From assembly GCA_030323885.1 (NCBI GenBank), contig CM059189.1, positions 50,627,661 to 50,691,660 on the forward strand: a stretch of DNA of 64,000 bases, in the 5' to 3' direction. This stretch comes from Branchipolynoe longqiensis (lineage: Eukaryota > Annelida > Polychaeta > Phyllodocida > Polynoidae). Positions within the stretch are counted from its first letter, which is position 1. The number at the start of each line of letters is the position of its first letter. The translations under genes and the position numbers were made by a program. The notes below the pieces were generated by a model, which worked only from the letters and a program-made list of their open reading frames with translations, made no database searches and was not told the DNA's origin. Shown here piece by piece: positions 1 through 11,860 of the stretch.

Positions 1-488
1 CAAGTGTTACGTTGTATAAATGTTTATAAATGTATATATGTAGGTTTAATTGTACAGTTCTGAGTTGGTGTATTTAGTGTCCAAAGGCACTTCTTGTACG
101 CACAACACTTGGAAGTCAATGCCTTTGAAGGTTCAATTTTTAGGACTACACTTTTCATCGCAATAGAATAAGACAGAGTTATTTAGCAATTTTATTTGAG
201 AATTTCATGTGTTATTATTTGGTTTGTTCTTAACCATCGCACTTTATGAGTTGTTGTAAAATGAAAGTGGGAGGAGTGGGGCGTGAAATCGGATTCACCA
301 GAGGACTTGCGCTGTTGGAGCTATTGTCTCATCGACTGCAATGTGATAGCAGTTAGTGAGGTGGAGCTCATGATTTAGAGGCAAACAATGTAAGTTCCTG
401 GTTGAGGCGGTGTTTTCTTTTGAGTTAAAAAATGTGAGTCCGCCACCACCAAGGGTAAGCTCATAATTATGTCGGTTTGCTTAAGTTA
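1..488. other. AT-rich intergenic, nothing recognised
   Basis: I see no coding exon, RNA gene or family repeat. Short open frames lack any codon bias or domain. Confidence 0.4.
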
Positions 489-750
489 GGATTCCACAAA
501 TGCGGTATGCGAATGTGACATAAAATGGAAAACCTGTAAATAGAATAGAAATGATTCCATATGTCTGACTGCAAATGCGATTTGCATAGACGACAAACTG
601 GATCGCTCCAAGTAGCGATTGGTGTGAATGCGTATACAAAATCAGATGGACTGACTGAAATGAAAACGCATAGGTGTTTGTATTTTTGGGATCACACAAA
701 TCGCATACTTCATACGCATTTGCATACAGTATACCACGTATACGGAATCC
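489..750. mobile_element. TIR element (MITE-like), 262 bp, 'atgcgaat' words
   Basis: The ends are inverted: GGATTCC at the left and GGAATCC at the right, each beside TA. The interior iterates variants of a short word (atgcgaatg, gcaaatgcg, aatgcgtat, catacgcattt) on both strands. No coding capacity is present. It resembles the other word-iterating TIR elements of this window, but the target duplication is only TA, so the superfamily is uncertain. Confidence 0.5.
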
Positions 751-1065
751 TAGCTTTACACCGACTGGACAAAAGGTTATTTATGTGGTGTTCCCAAGTG
801 ATTTACCCACTAAATGGCGCTATAGTCTGAGGTAGAAGTGTGTTAGTGTCATTCAGTAAAGAAGATGTCTGTGTGTCAATTTCACCATCCGTTTTGAGTA
901 TCACCATTTCAGTTCACTCATTTAATCTTTTGGCATCTGCTCCAACTAAATATTGTCTATTGTCAATCAAACACTCTTAGACTAGTACTGTTTCACTGTT
1001 TTCATTTTTGTTAATGCAATGTAGTGTGAGTGTTAAGCGTATATTCAGTGTATGCCATTTGATAA
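751..1065. other. AT-rich spacer, nothing recognised
   Basis: No gene or repeat family is recognised. The last three bases, TAA, are the left target duplication of the next element. Confidence 0.35.
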
Positions 1066-1331
1066 GGCCTCAGTCACATTACGGCTTGTGTCCACTTGCG
1101 ACCAAAAGCCAGCGACAATCTTGTGGCCAAAGCTAAAAAGGCGGGGAAAACAATGGTCGGTGATCGGTCAGTGACTGTGCGCAAACGCTGAAAATGGTCG
1201 ACGACTTCAGGCGACTGTTTTGGTTGCAAGGAGTATTTTGGTGCAGCATCTGCAACCTCCAGGCAACCACTTTGCGACCGCTGCTTTTTGGTGGTCGCAA
1301 AGTGGTCGCAAGACGCAGTGTGACTGAGGCC
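1066..1331. mobile_element. MITE with TIR GGCCTCAGTCACA, TAA duplication
   Basis: The 266 bp element begins GGCCTCAGTCACATTACG and ends CGCAGTGTGACTGAGGCC, which are inverted copies, with TAA directly repeated outside both ends. The interior iterates 'tggtcgca / gcgaccaaa' and is non-coding. A TAA duplication with short TIRs fits PIF/Harbinger-type non-autonomous elements (family knowledge); the assignment is inferred. Confidence 0.75.
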
Positions 1332-1357
1332 TAATGGCACACAGATCAGGTGCTGAA

Positions 1358-1360
<3 letters not shown>

Positions 1361-1391
<31 letters not shown>
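1361..1391 (+). repeat. Poly-G tract (31 G)
   Basis: An uninterrupted run of about 31 guanines lies 30 bp right of the preceding MITE. It has strong G-quadruplex potential. The exact length is unreliable because such homopolymers are prone to sequencing error. Confidence 0.9.
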
Positions 1392-1392
<1 letters not shown>

Positions 1393-1962
1393 GCACTGGT
1401 TTTTAAGCGTGATGACAAGCTGACTGGATATGTGACATTTTGAGGAAATATCTAAACACATTTGTGCCTGGTCGTACTGTCGCAACCACGCACAACAAAG
1501 AAGTCCCACCTCATTGTGATCCGGCCACTCATTGCTATGGTCAGGGTGTATTGATACAAAAGGTTGACCTTTTTGCACTTCAACCTAGTACCTTCCTGAT
1601 GACAACTCTGACAATAATAAGCCAAAGCCTCCCAGCAGGCCGTGATGACGATGACGTCACATGTGACGTCATGTTCAATTTGTTTGGCAGACATATATTT
1701 AGCATCTACTAAGGTATTCATCAAATAGTATGTACACTGGAATCTACACATGTTTAATTGTCCATACAGTATCACAACAGTATCACATAGAATGTGATAA
1801 TTTTTTTATATTTTATATCACATGCTTTAAAAATGTGATACAAGAAAGCAGTCACTTATCTTTGATGACATATGGTAACCAGGGCGTGATAAGCACTTCC
1901 AATTTACTAAATGACATAGGAATTATTATTTTGTGCTTTGTAGGGTATGTGATAAATAGACT
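1392..1962. other. Intergenic, nothing recognised
   Basis: No gene is supported. Around 1641-1671 there is a cluster of short TGACGTCA-like words (gatgacgtcacatgtgacg), similar to CRE/ATF sites, which may be chance. Confidence 0.35.
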
Positions 1963-2296
1963 TTAAAGTTGCATAGTCCGATGGTTTTGAGTTTCGGCCA
2001 TTTTTCTGAGATAAATATATTAAATTGATTGTTATAATCTACCTTACTTTAGCTTGTGGTAACTTTGATTTTAAATGGCTAACTTTGGAGATATTTGAAG
2101 CACAAACATGCAAAATTAATTTTGGCAAGCATGCTTATGCAGTAACCGGTTCTATTAAATTGACTCAGTGTGCCCTTCTATGTGGTAACAAATGCTTAAT
2201 AAGTGTATCAGTATCTTAAGTTAAATATGTAGAATCAAATCTAGGTGAGTGTTTTGGTTTGAAAAATGTTCTGCTTAATCGGATTACGCAATTTTA
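1963..2296. mobile_element. M1 MITE, copy 1
   Basis: The left end reads TTAAAGTTGCATAGTCCGAT; the right end is a decayed inverted copy ending in TTAA. The body carries family landmarks: gagataaatata, ctaactttggagatatttgaag, a run about caggttctattaaattgac, and agatatgtagaatcaaatc. It is one of about nine copies. It is non-coding, and no autonomous partner was seen. Confidence 0.8.
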
Positions 2297-2646
2297 ATTC
2301 GGCTATGAGAATAGGAAATTGCTACTATAGAATCAGTGGCTCAAATAAACTTTGGTACGCGGAGGGATAGTTACCCCTCAGACCGACTTGTATAATACAC
2401 CCGTAAGCATATCATATTCATCCACATGTGATTCTGTGTGTGGCATGGCCACTACTATGAGCAACATGGGTAATCTACACAGACGGTCTAGTTCTTGTCA
2501 TATAAGGCCATCCTCAAACTGAAACCACAGTATGATCGTGTGGTCCAAACCACATAATTATGGTAACCATCACCTCCTACCATATAATCCGTGTTGAAAT
2601 CCTAACTTGTGAACTGGTGGTAAGTTACCAGGAGAATGAACTATAC
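2297..2646. other. Intergenic, nothing recognised
   Basis: No coding or repeat family signal is recognised in this stretch. Confidence 0.35.
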
Positions 2647-2958
2647 CTGGGCTGCGTTCAACTGCACGCCCCGGAAGCCTTCCAAATACCTCGCTACTCT
2701 GAACAGCGTTCTAGTATTTGTGTTCCTCGGAAATGGCAGCCCCCATAGTGTGCACTTCCTGCAGCCATTTGCAATTGAAAGAACAGCTCTGATTGGCTGA
2801 CACACATGGCCATTTTGGAGGCGGTTTCGCCTCCTAATCGATAAGCACGATGTCTCGGAGACAACTCTGAGGCGCATGTTGAACACAAAATGGAAAAAAA
2901 AAGACATCGCAAAGCCATCTCTGAGTCGACTTTGAGGCGTAATTTAAACGCGGCCCTG
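2647..2958. mobile_element. hAT-like TIR element (decayed)
   Basis: The right end, read on the minus strand, is CAGGGCCGCGTTTAAATT, typical of hAT termini. The left end, CTGGGCTGCGTTCAACTG, is a diverged inverted copy. The 312 bp interior is non-coding and includes gcggtttcgcctcc. No clean 8 bp target duplication is visible, so the boundaries are approximate. Confidence 0.5.
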
Positions 2959-3546
2959 CTATTGTATTCAAATAGTGGACAATTGATTGAAAATCACTCC
3001 ATACAATTGGTTCTCGCATATCCAATGTACTAACATTAATTAACATTAATTATATATCAAAGGATGGAATAGTTCATTCTCTTTCAAAACTTCAATTGAA
3101 AGTGGAATAATTCTAGTACGGTGCAATATGTTGTAGATTTGTGTGTGTGTAAAATTCTCTTTTCATACCTAGGCCTCCTTGGGTATACCTAAATATCACA
3201 AATGCTTCAAATCTTTGTATATTATGTGTCTAAATGAGTAACATGTTTCTGCCTTCAGAGAATATATTTACATGAGTGTACCTAAATGTCAATATTTCCT
3301 CAAAAATTCTATTTGTATGTCATAATTGTACATATATATCACAATCGCTTCAATCATCTTTAGGAAGATGAACGCCACTGTCATGGAAGATATTTGCATG
3401 TCCTTTTTTTCTAATCAACTTATTCAACATAGGATGCAGGGTGCTTTTGGGCATGGTGCTGTTGTGATGAACAATGGAGATTAGCTGCTGGCTAGGTTCT
3501 CACGAAAATCTTATATTAATTAAACCAGAAATTCTTACCTGGAACC
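2959..3546. other. AT-rich spacer, nothing recognised
   Basis: No coding potential or family repeat is recognised between the hAT-like element and M1 copy 2. Confidence 0.35.
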
Positions 3547-3921
3547 TTCAAATTGCATAGTCAGATGGTTTTAAATTTCTGTCATTTTCTGAGATAAATA
3601 TATATATAAATATAGGTTGATCGTGATAAACATTCTTACTTTAGTTTGAAGTAAAAAAACTTTTAATTTAAATGGCTAACTTTTGAGATATTTGAAGTGC
3701 CAACACACCAAATTAGTTTGGGCAAACATGCCAAAACTCTGCCACCATATGCTTTTGCAGTAACAGGTTCTATTAAGTTGATTCAGTGTACTCTTCTATG
3801 TGGTGACAAATGCTTAAATGCTTAATAAGTGCACCAGTATCTAAGTTAGATATGTAGAATCAAATTTAGATAATCATTTTGGGTTTGAAAATTCGATGTT
3901 TTCATCCGACTGCAGCTTTAA
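3547..3921. mobile_element. M1 MITE, copy 2
   Basis: It shows the same landmarks as the copy at 1963, with left end near aaattgcatagtcagatgg and right end gactgcagctttaa. It is about 40 bp longer than the 10285 copy owing to small internal insertions. Confidence 0.75.
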
Positions 3922-6354
3922 TCGCATTGAAAGATCTGATTGGTTGGCTGAAAATTGCATTAGAAGACTGCATTGTGTTGTATCTTAAAAAAATAAATGT
4001 GGACATTTAGCAGTGTATGTGGAGTATATCTGCAACAAGAAGTATCATTTGCCCCCAATTTATTGCTAGAATATAATACAAAAGTAGAGCAATCATAATG
4101 ACACAACTCTGTAAATAATTGCTAGCTTAATTGCTAGATTTGTTAGCCTGGTCCCTGGCCATTTACTATGAACTAATTTAATATAATCCTGACCCTTTTG
4201 TATGAACTGATGTACTGTAATTTAGCAAACACCGTTACATCAAATGCTCCAAAATATGTTTTAAAGACACAAAAAAGGCATTGCGACTGGCTTAGATTTT
4301 AAACATTGGAATACAAGCTAATTAGGCTGCTGTGATTAACTGATTAAGATTGTTTTGTTACAACACTGAGCATTTTATGGCAATTTAACTAAATCAAACA
4401 ATCAGATGCGAGAAACCTATTCATTTATTTCCATTGCATAATTTCAAATAAGACCACTTACCAAACAGAAATGATGCATGACTCGATGTAAACCTGATGA
4501 AAGAAAAATGTTTTCGTACATGACCCCTTTATGTAAACCACAGCATCCATATTTTTATTTTTAATCTCACTAAGAAAAACGTGAGCACCTTGTGTGTGAA
4601 TGTGGACCACGATTATATATATATTCAGGGATGAAAGATTTTCCCGGATTTCCATGATTTTGGGTAATGTACCATTTGTGTTTTAAAAATATCTAGGACA
4701 TAACATCTCAACAAACATTCTAAATCCATGTATTTTCTCAATCTAGTAGGAAATACCAACAATTCCAGAACACTCAGTAATAGCTGGTATTATACTGAAT
4801 ATGCATTGAATTTCCATGAAAATACACAAATCATAGCCTTAGCATTGTCAAGGAAGGGCGGGGGAAATAGAGGAAGTCAGGTTTCATCCAGTACCCTTCA
4901 AGTACTATCCCAGCCCCATTCCATATTATCGCCCTATACACGATTTCTGCGACGCATGCGCAGAGCGTAATCCAGACTGGAGTTGTGGGTCACAGAGTCT
5001 GTGGAGAGGCAATTGAGGCTCTGTTAACACTGGCTTCATATTGAGCAACTAACAGTCTTTTCGGCACAAATGTGGATTTATAGAGAAAACATACCTACCA
5101 TTTTTGTATTACTTTTGATAATTATAGCTGTATCCTATTGATTGATTGATTGATTGAAAAGGTCGATCGTCAGTGTAAAACAACACGGTGACAGACTATC
5201 GACCCACAACACGAGTGTCATTGCCTATCACCAGGTGTCATACTAGTCGCGGAAATCGTGATTGTTAATTTCTGCTCTTTTGTTTCCTCCGAGATCACTT
5301 TCATCCCTTGGTATATGTATATATATATATAATAATAGTATATGTATATTATATATATATCCTATTATCCTTCACTCATGCTCCCACATTAGGACCATGT
5401 GTCTGTTTAGTTTGATGAAAGTTGTGTATAACGGCTGAACACACCTCTTGGTAGGTTTGTATTTGCTGATGGTAGAATGGTGTTTGTTGTGTGTCATGGG
5501 GAGTTATGAGTTCTTTTTATGTTTATTTTTTTAGGAAATGGGTTTCGTTGGAACCTACTATTGATATTTACACGACCCTTTGTGATTCGCAACTCATTTC
5601 CTGAGCCACGAGTTACAATAATACTGCAACCTTAGAAAGAAATTGGTTGTATCAATTTCTTTTCTTCAATTCTTGTGTGTGCAGCTAATTGTATAAGCAA
5701 ATTGTTCAGAGCAAAATTAACGGCCGATTAAAAAGTTTATATATCAAAAGTTTACTAATGGCAGAAGTAAAATCTCTCTCGTGTACCAGAAGGTGTGGGT
5801 TTTTTTTTTGGGGGGGGGGGGGAGTCATCTCCATCCCACCCCTCAACCACACACACCGTTCCCTTCGATCCGATTGGCTGTGATAAAACAGTCGAGGGAA
5901 AACCAGAAAATGTCTCCAGTAATAAATATGTCAAAATTCCCATATACATATATATAGGTCCCATATACATTATATCTTCACTTTATATGCAGATCTTATA
6001 TATATATTATTATTAGTATTAATACTGTGGCAGACCAACATTTAAAACTGCCCGTGAATCTTTCAAACAAAATTAATATTCAAAACAGCATGTATTGAAT
6101 TCATTTTAACATCTAGATAAAAATGCACCCCTCTCTGTAGTAGGGCCTACGGGGTGGATTTAAACAAAAATCTATTTAACACCCCTGCACTTTTTTTTCT
6201 TCTTTTTATGTGTGTGTGTTAATACCGGTGCTAAGATGCGTGCAGAAACTTAACGCTATCTTGTGATAAAAGAATTAACCCGAGCAGATTGCAGGGCATG
6301 ATGTGTCCATATGTGGATGATGTTGACCAGTCGGCACGGTGTTCAAAGCACGGC
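3922..6354. other. Gene-free AT-rich stretch with TA-rich microsatellites
   Basis: No gene is recognised. It contains a (ATTG)n run near 5137-5156, TA-rich tracts at about 5317-5361 and 5943-6015, and a T-then-G homopolymer (about 5800-5821) that creates spurious open frames on both strands. Confidence 0.4.
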
Positions 6355-6770
6355 AGTGTGTGGTAACCATTTAGCTTGGTTCCCTGCCACAGTCGCGTAG
6401 ACTTTAGGTTTGGCACGAAGCATTACGTCATCGGGACCCGTGTAGGTGTTGCTCCACGCGGACGCTACTCTGTGGCAGAGCCGTCAAGGTGTAAAGCCAT
6501 AAGCCATCAATTTATGGTTATACTGTGCAATGTACCGGCGTCTAACTTTTGAGAGTTTTATTTGAATCATGTATGTAAATATTGATCCCGAAATAAATGC
6601 GGGGATTGGTATTTGTCATATGCTTGATGGCCCCGTCGCAGAGTAGTGCATGCTGTGTGGAGAAACACCTACATGGTCCCTCCTTACATGGCTTCCATAT
6701 ATGGTCCGATGACGTAATGCTTTGTGCCAAGCCTATGGTCTATGCGACTGTGGCGGTGAACCAAGCTAGG
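6355..6770. repeat. Foldback: ~130 bp inverted arms
   Basis: The left arm (about 6364-6495) has landmarks taaccatttagcttgg, cacagtcgcgtagac, gcattacgtcatcgg and gtaggtgttgctccacg. They recur inverted and diverged in the right arm (about 6620-6772) as ccgatgacgtaatgc, gcgactgtgg and ccaagctagg. About 125 bp separate the arms. This is consistent with a foldback-type or long-TIR transposon; no target duplication was identified. Confidence 0.65.
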
Positions 6771-6773
6771 TAA

Positions 6774-7239
6774 TACCCCAGTCACATGAGGCCTGCGTTC
6801 GCTTACGATTGATTTGCGATGTCAAAACGTCCTAGTAACCTCGTCCTTACGCCCTCCTTACGCACTGATGCCACAAGGTTGCCAACCTCCCGGCGTCCAT
6901 TTCGAAAATTTTGGATGCAAGGAGGTTGCAGCTGCTGCACTTGCAACCTCCTTGCGACCAGTCCGGTCAGCGCCATTCAAAAATGGTTGCCGACCTGGCA
7001 CTGCCAGGTAACCGACCTCTTGGTTGGCGAGTTGGCGCCGACCTGGCGGCACCAACTCATGCAATGCCGTGCTCGTTGTGTGGTCGGCGTGACCTGGTGC
7101 CACTTTGGCACCGACCCGGCGCCGTCTTGGCGCCGACCACGGTTTTGAATCAATATATCGAGTGGGACGCTGGGTGGTTGGCAATATTTTGGGCGTAAGG
7201 AGGTTGGCGGCGAACGCAGGCTCTCGTCTGACTGGGGTA
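6774..7239. mobile_element. MITE with TIR TACCCCAGTCA, TAA duplication
   Basis: The ends TACCCCAGTCA and TGACTGGGGTA are perfect inverted copies, followed inward by CCTGCGTTCG / CGAACGCAGG. TAA is repeated outside both ends. The 466 bp interior is GC-rich and iterates 'ggcgccgacctgg', 'gttggc' and 'ggaggttg' words on both strands, which explains the overlapping open frames here. These frames are not genes. Confidence 0.75.
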
Positions 7240-8089
7240 TAACCATTACACTGCCTGCATGTGTTTACTGTGTGAGCTTATTCAGTCGCGACGATCATTG
7301 CGCAACATTCAGTTAACTCATTTTGCTGTGTAACTGTTAATGAGTAACGAAAGGGAATGGTGAATTGTGTAGACATATTTAACAAGTAGTTTATCATAAT
7401 ATGTTCCTTTGTTATTTAATTTGATAGGTCTAGAGGTTACTGGACATGACCATCGACTGATGAAGAAATGATGTTAGTAATTTTAATATATATTCTATTT
7501 TTAGAACATGTTTGTTCATGCGGAAATGCCAGGTCGTAATGTTGTAAAGTACTTTTGTACCGCCGATATTAAAAGTTACTTTTTTTTTGGCTGCGCATAT
7601 AATATTTAACATTATTGAACTGGACAATGTCATTTTGAGTTTTGACATTGCATCATCCATATTACCTCTTTGCAATCTACATGTATCCAAATCGATTAAT
7701 GGTTAGGTATATAGCCGATATTTGACATGATATATATATATATATATATATATATCGCGGAGCAGACGTCCCGATCAAATAGATGAGGATGCCTTTTTTT
7801 CCTTCTTTTTTTTCTTTTTAAACAGCCAATGTCTTAAGTGTGTGTCCTTTAAAGGGTCCAACAAATCGAATAGGATTGAGAGGTGCATAACTACATTCTC
7901 GGCCATATTTCCTTTATACCATATATTAAATGCTGTTCTGCTTAATTTGTTGCTGTAGAGAAATAAATTTATAGCAAATAAACCCATAACTGTACATTGT
8001 GTTTCAACATTTAATAATTAATAAGAATTTACACACATACTTGCTTGATTCTCACAAAACGCTCACATCAAATTTCTTAAAGGGGAGAG
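7240..8089. other. AT-rich spacer with (TA)n
   Basis: No gene is recognised. It contains a TA microsatellite at about 7729-7755 and T-rich tracts near 7575 and 7795. Confidence 0.4.
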
Positions 8090-8370
8090 TTATAGGTCGC
8101 TGAGACTCGACCCGTACTCTGACAAATGCTCTCCAAGCATACCTTTGCCAGTTTTCAGTTTATGCAACTACAACATATATGACAGTTGCCATGGCTTCCA
8201 CTATGTGTGGGGAACCCCTCTAGGTCATGTGATGAGGGAATCCCACCTATGATGTCATTCATTCATCACAGACCTCAACTCTCCTCCCACATGTTCAGTG
8301 GCATGAACTGAACAAACTAAGCAAAGGTATGTTTGGAGAGCTTTTGATGCTGGATTCATTTGTATCTGGG
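8090..8370. repeat. Interspersed repeat with inverted ends
   Basis: A left segment (ctctgacaaatgctctccaag) recurs inverted, diverged, near 8328 (tttggagagcttttg). It also recurs inverted near 11795-11853 (gcttggagagcatttgtcgg). At least two related copies are present. It is non-coding, and its boundaries are uncertain. Confidence 0.5.
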
Positions 8371-8559
8371 TGAGGCAACTTTAAAATAAGTCTAAAAGCA
8401 ACATACAGCTGTGTGCAAACATTTGTCCCTATTTACAAAAATATGTGCTACAGAAATTAATATTAATAGTAGCAAAATGCTACTCATTGTCCAACCATTT
8501 TTAACGAAAGAAACTGTTGTATGGAACTTCATACTTATTCTATTGACTTATTTCATGTC

Positions 8560-8890
8560 TTAAAGTTGCATAATCTGATGCTTTTGAGTTTCTGTAATTT
8601 CTCTTAGATAGAAATATTAAATGATTGTTATTATCTACCTTACTTTACTTTGAAGTAGCTTTTATTTTAAATGGCCAAATTTGGAGATATTTGAAGTATA
8701 AACATGTAAAATTAGTTTTGGCGAATACCAAAACTCTGACACCATAGGTTTCTGCAGTAACAGGTTCTATTAAATTGACTCAGTATTCCCTTCTGTGTGG
8801 CAACAAATGCTTAACAAGTGCACCAGTATCTAAATTAAATATGTAGAATCAAATCTAAGTAAATGTTTGGGTTTTGAAAATGTGATGCAT
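8560..8890. mobile_element. M1 MITE, copy 3 (right end lost)
   Basis: It begins TTAAAGTTGCATAATCTGATG and carries all internal M1 landmarks. It stops near gaaaatgtgatgcatttgag without the right inverted end, so the terminus is deleted or decayed. Confidence 0.7.
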
Positions 8891-9471
8891 TTGAGTGTCA
8901 TTTACGTGGCATGATTGTTACATTTGGAATACACAACAAATTTGTGTTCAATTGTTGAAAAAGACAAAAAATATGCCCATTTTGTTGATGGTGTAATATT
9001 AGTGTTCCCGTCCACCACAAAACATTGGCTTTCAGTGAACTGTAAACTATTATCCATCTTAACTTATATATCAATAGAACCCTCGAAGTGTTTGTATGGA
9101 CTTGATAGAAAATTGTATCAGATAACATTTTTGGATAGCAATCTGTATTTTTCACCTAAAATTCTGTATGAATCTGTATCACATAATAATTCAGTTATGT
9201 ATGTCCCGCATACCATAAAAAAACACATGTGAATACAGTTACATAATTATATTACTCAAACATTAAATACAACTAACTGCATTACATTCACATACAACAT
9301 TCATCACTGTGGCTGAACGGTGCATGTGTCACTGATTTTGCCGGTCACAGCATCTCAGCTCAACATTTTTATTTCCATAAATTTAACTAAATATCCGTAT
9401 CAAAATGGAGTACATCTGTGTCACGAAAAATAACACCAAATTCGTATCGGATAGGTATATAGGTAACTCCC
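8891..9471. other. Intergenic, nothing recognised
   Basis: Overlapping open frames on both strands (8898-9232) have no domain or codon bias. I do not call them genes. Confidence 0.35.
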
Positions 9472-9631
9472 CAGCCAGCAAAAATATATGGGGCCCGTAT
9501 GGGTTACAATATGGGACCCATGTGAGTCAGTTTGGGACCCACGTTGGTCCCATATCGGTATGCCCACATGGGTTTTCCCGAATATTGCCCTTTTGGGCCC
9601 CATATACCCTTGTTTGCTTGGCCGTTTCATG
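9472..9631. repeat. Palindromic 'tatggg/cccata' module
   Basis: The left end (gccagcaaaaatatatgggg) and right end (ccccatatacccttgtttgc) are imperfect inverted copies. Between them tatgggaccca, tttgggacccacg and ggtcccatat alternate in both orientations. It is non-coding despite open frames on both strands, which arise from the symmetry. Confidence 0.55.
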
Positions 9632-10284
9632 TGGCAGGTTTGAGATTCTCTTGGGAGTGGCTCTGGTGTGAGTATTGTTACCATCCCAACTACATTTCAA
9701 TTAAAATTTCAACAGGGCCTTTAATATTAGTGGAACGTATTAATTATCATGCACAGATATAGATATATTATTGTACATATCACTATCAGATATAAAACTC
9801 CATATCCTCAGAAAATATTCCCACTTCTAATGAATGACACAGAAGGAATAAAAAGGAGTTCTAGAAACACATAGTTTGTGATCTTGCATGAAGTTTATCC
9901 TCCAAAAGATTCCTTTGTGGTGTGGGTGGAGCGGTTACCAGTACTGACAGATTTATTCTTTTAATCAACGATACGAATTTTATCAATAAAAAAGGTTGCA
10001 GATAATTATGATTAAGATCAAATGCCAGGAACTAACAATTAAGATTCATTGTTAGTGTCTCTTGTAAACAAAAAAGACCCTCCCAGCTCACCGTAGATAA
10101 AAGATTCACCTCTGACTCTGTTCACCCCATACTACAGTAGCCTGAGTAGGGGTGAAGAACAACCCTTAATAAAAAGTGGAGAAAATGTGGGTAAATGAAA
10201 TGAGCACATAAATTCTTAATCTAAAAAGCAAAATATATTCTCTCACATACCTTGATATATTTAACCTTTGAACTGATTAGTAGA
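9632..10284. other. Intergenic with a diffuse repeat fragment
   Basis: No gene is supported. A segment near 10083-10260 (agataaaagattcacctctg; aaatgaaatgagcac) recurs inverted at about 11870-11910. It also recurs, diverged, near 53480-53640 and 53950. Confidence 0.4.
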
Positions 10285-10609
10285 TTAAAGTTGCATAGTC
10301 CGATGGTTTTGAGTTTCTGTCATTTTTCTGAGATAAATACACTAAATTGATTATTACAATCTACCTTACTTTAGTCTGAAGTAACTTTTATTTTATATGG
10401 TAAACTTTTGAAATATTTGAAGCACAGGCATGTAAAATTAGTTTTAGCAAGGATGCCAAAACTATGACACCATAGGCTTCAGCAGTAACAAGTTCTATTA
10501 AATTGACTTGGTATTCCCTTCTATATTTCAACAAATGTTTAATAAGTGCCTGAGTATCTAAGTTAGATATGTAGAATAAATTCTGGATAATCGGACTATG
10601 CAGCTTTAA
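10285..10609. mobile_element. M1 MITE, copy 4 (best-preserved ends)
   Basis: The left end is TTAAAGTTGCATAGTCCGAT and the right end is ATCGGACTATGCAGCTTTAA, a near-perfect 20 bp inverted pair. Its 325 bp length can serve as the family reference. TTAA lies at both extremes; it may be target site or element. Confidence 0.85.
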
Positions 10610-11089
10610 GTCCACTAGATCAACAAACTTTAAAGTTTGATTTGGCAGAGCCCACATGTCAACATGACAGCCATTCGCATGAAGTTGAGAGGTTCCTGGG
10701 TAATAATCCAATCTAGGTCAGGAATCGGTTATTTTCATTGGCTGAGGTAGTCAGGTGGTACAACCAGTTCATTCAAACATGGAGGATTTCCTTCAAACTG
10801 ATTTTGCTTCAAACCGACACTTCAAACTGATTTTGTGTCATAATTATGACTTGATATTATGTGATTTGAACACTCTGAAGAGTATATGTTGAGAGAAAAT
10901 ATATACACTTGGATTGTAGCTATTGGATTTTAATCAACATATGGTAGGAATGCCAAACTAAGGCAATCAATGGTGATATACATTTTCTCTAACTTTTAAA
11001 GTCGCCAGCTATCCGCCGCGTGGAAAACAAACGAACTCGGAATAGTTCAGATTTGTGCCACAGGGTGGCCTAATGCGCCGGCGGCGGAG

Positions 11090-11370
11090 GCGATTTGTAT
11101 ATAGGGTATTCACGTGACGTCACGAACCGGATGCGCGGCCATTGTGGCGATATCAACGAGTAAACATCCCATAGAGTTTGCCTGTACGCACAGTTCAAAA
11201 CGTCTATTTCATTCAAAATTAATAGAAATGCACAACCCTAACCATATAAATTTAATATAATCTATTTGTTGAATATGTTTTCTATATGTGTACCAAGCAG
11301 TTTGTTTCTAACTGGTGTAGTTTTAGAGATATTTCACTTTTTCTGGGGTGTAATCGATTATTCAACTCGG
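11090..11370 (-). repeat. Repeat C, minus-oriented copy
   Basis: Read on the minus strand, this matches the segments at about 37230-37490 and 37785-38030. Shared landmarks are gtgaaatatctct, acaccacctagac, atattcaa with gattatattaaat, and tttctattaattttgaat. It is non-coding; element class unknown. Confidence 0.6.
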
Positions 11371-11389
11371 GTCACTCGAGCCACTGTTT

Positions 11390-11560
11390 TGTTTACACTC
11401 GGCGATTCGACGCTGATCGAGCTGCTACGTTAATATCGCTTGGAATTTAAGGTTAATTTAATTAAATTTCATTATTTTAGTATGTAATTCTGTTAAATAT
11501 GATCGCATTCAATAGATTTCGGCGTAATCGGTCCCTAACACTGCCGGGCACCAGCTGAGC
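11390..11560. repeat. Interspersed repeat shared with 55340-55530
   Basis: The stretch containing taatatcgcttggaattta, ttctgttaaatatgatcg and ttcggcgtaatcggt is found inverted inside the TIR element at 55.1-55.7 kb. Parts (ttaatatcgcttgg) also appear in the tandem array at 42.8-43.4 kb. Confidence 0.55.
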
Positions 11561-11860
11561 CCATACTGGGAACCAGCAAATCTTGTTACTGTGTGAGCCT
11601 GTTGCCGGCACAATTTCAGCCAATCACAGCGCAGCTTTTGCATTGCAAATGGCCGCCGCCTATGGGGGCGGCCATTTTGAAGACAACAAACTGCCTTTGC
11701 AGTTCAGACTAGCAGTGCCCTGGTCCCATACTCTCCCCACACATACTTGGTTCATTTAAACATAAAAACTAAACAAGATTGTGCTTGGAGAGCATTTGTC
11801 GGAGTACGGGCAGTGTCCCAGCGAGCTATAGCTGGTCCCTTTAAGTATGGTTGTAATTAA

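Noticed and set aside
6814..7246. Overlapping 90-110 residue proteins on both strands
   Set aside because: They lie wholly in a GC-rich MITE with TIRs and a TAA duplication; the lack of stops follows from composition.
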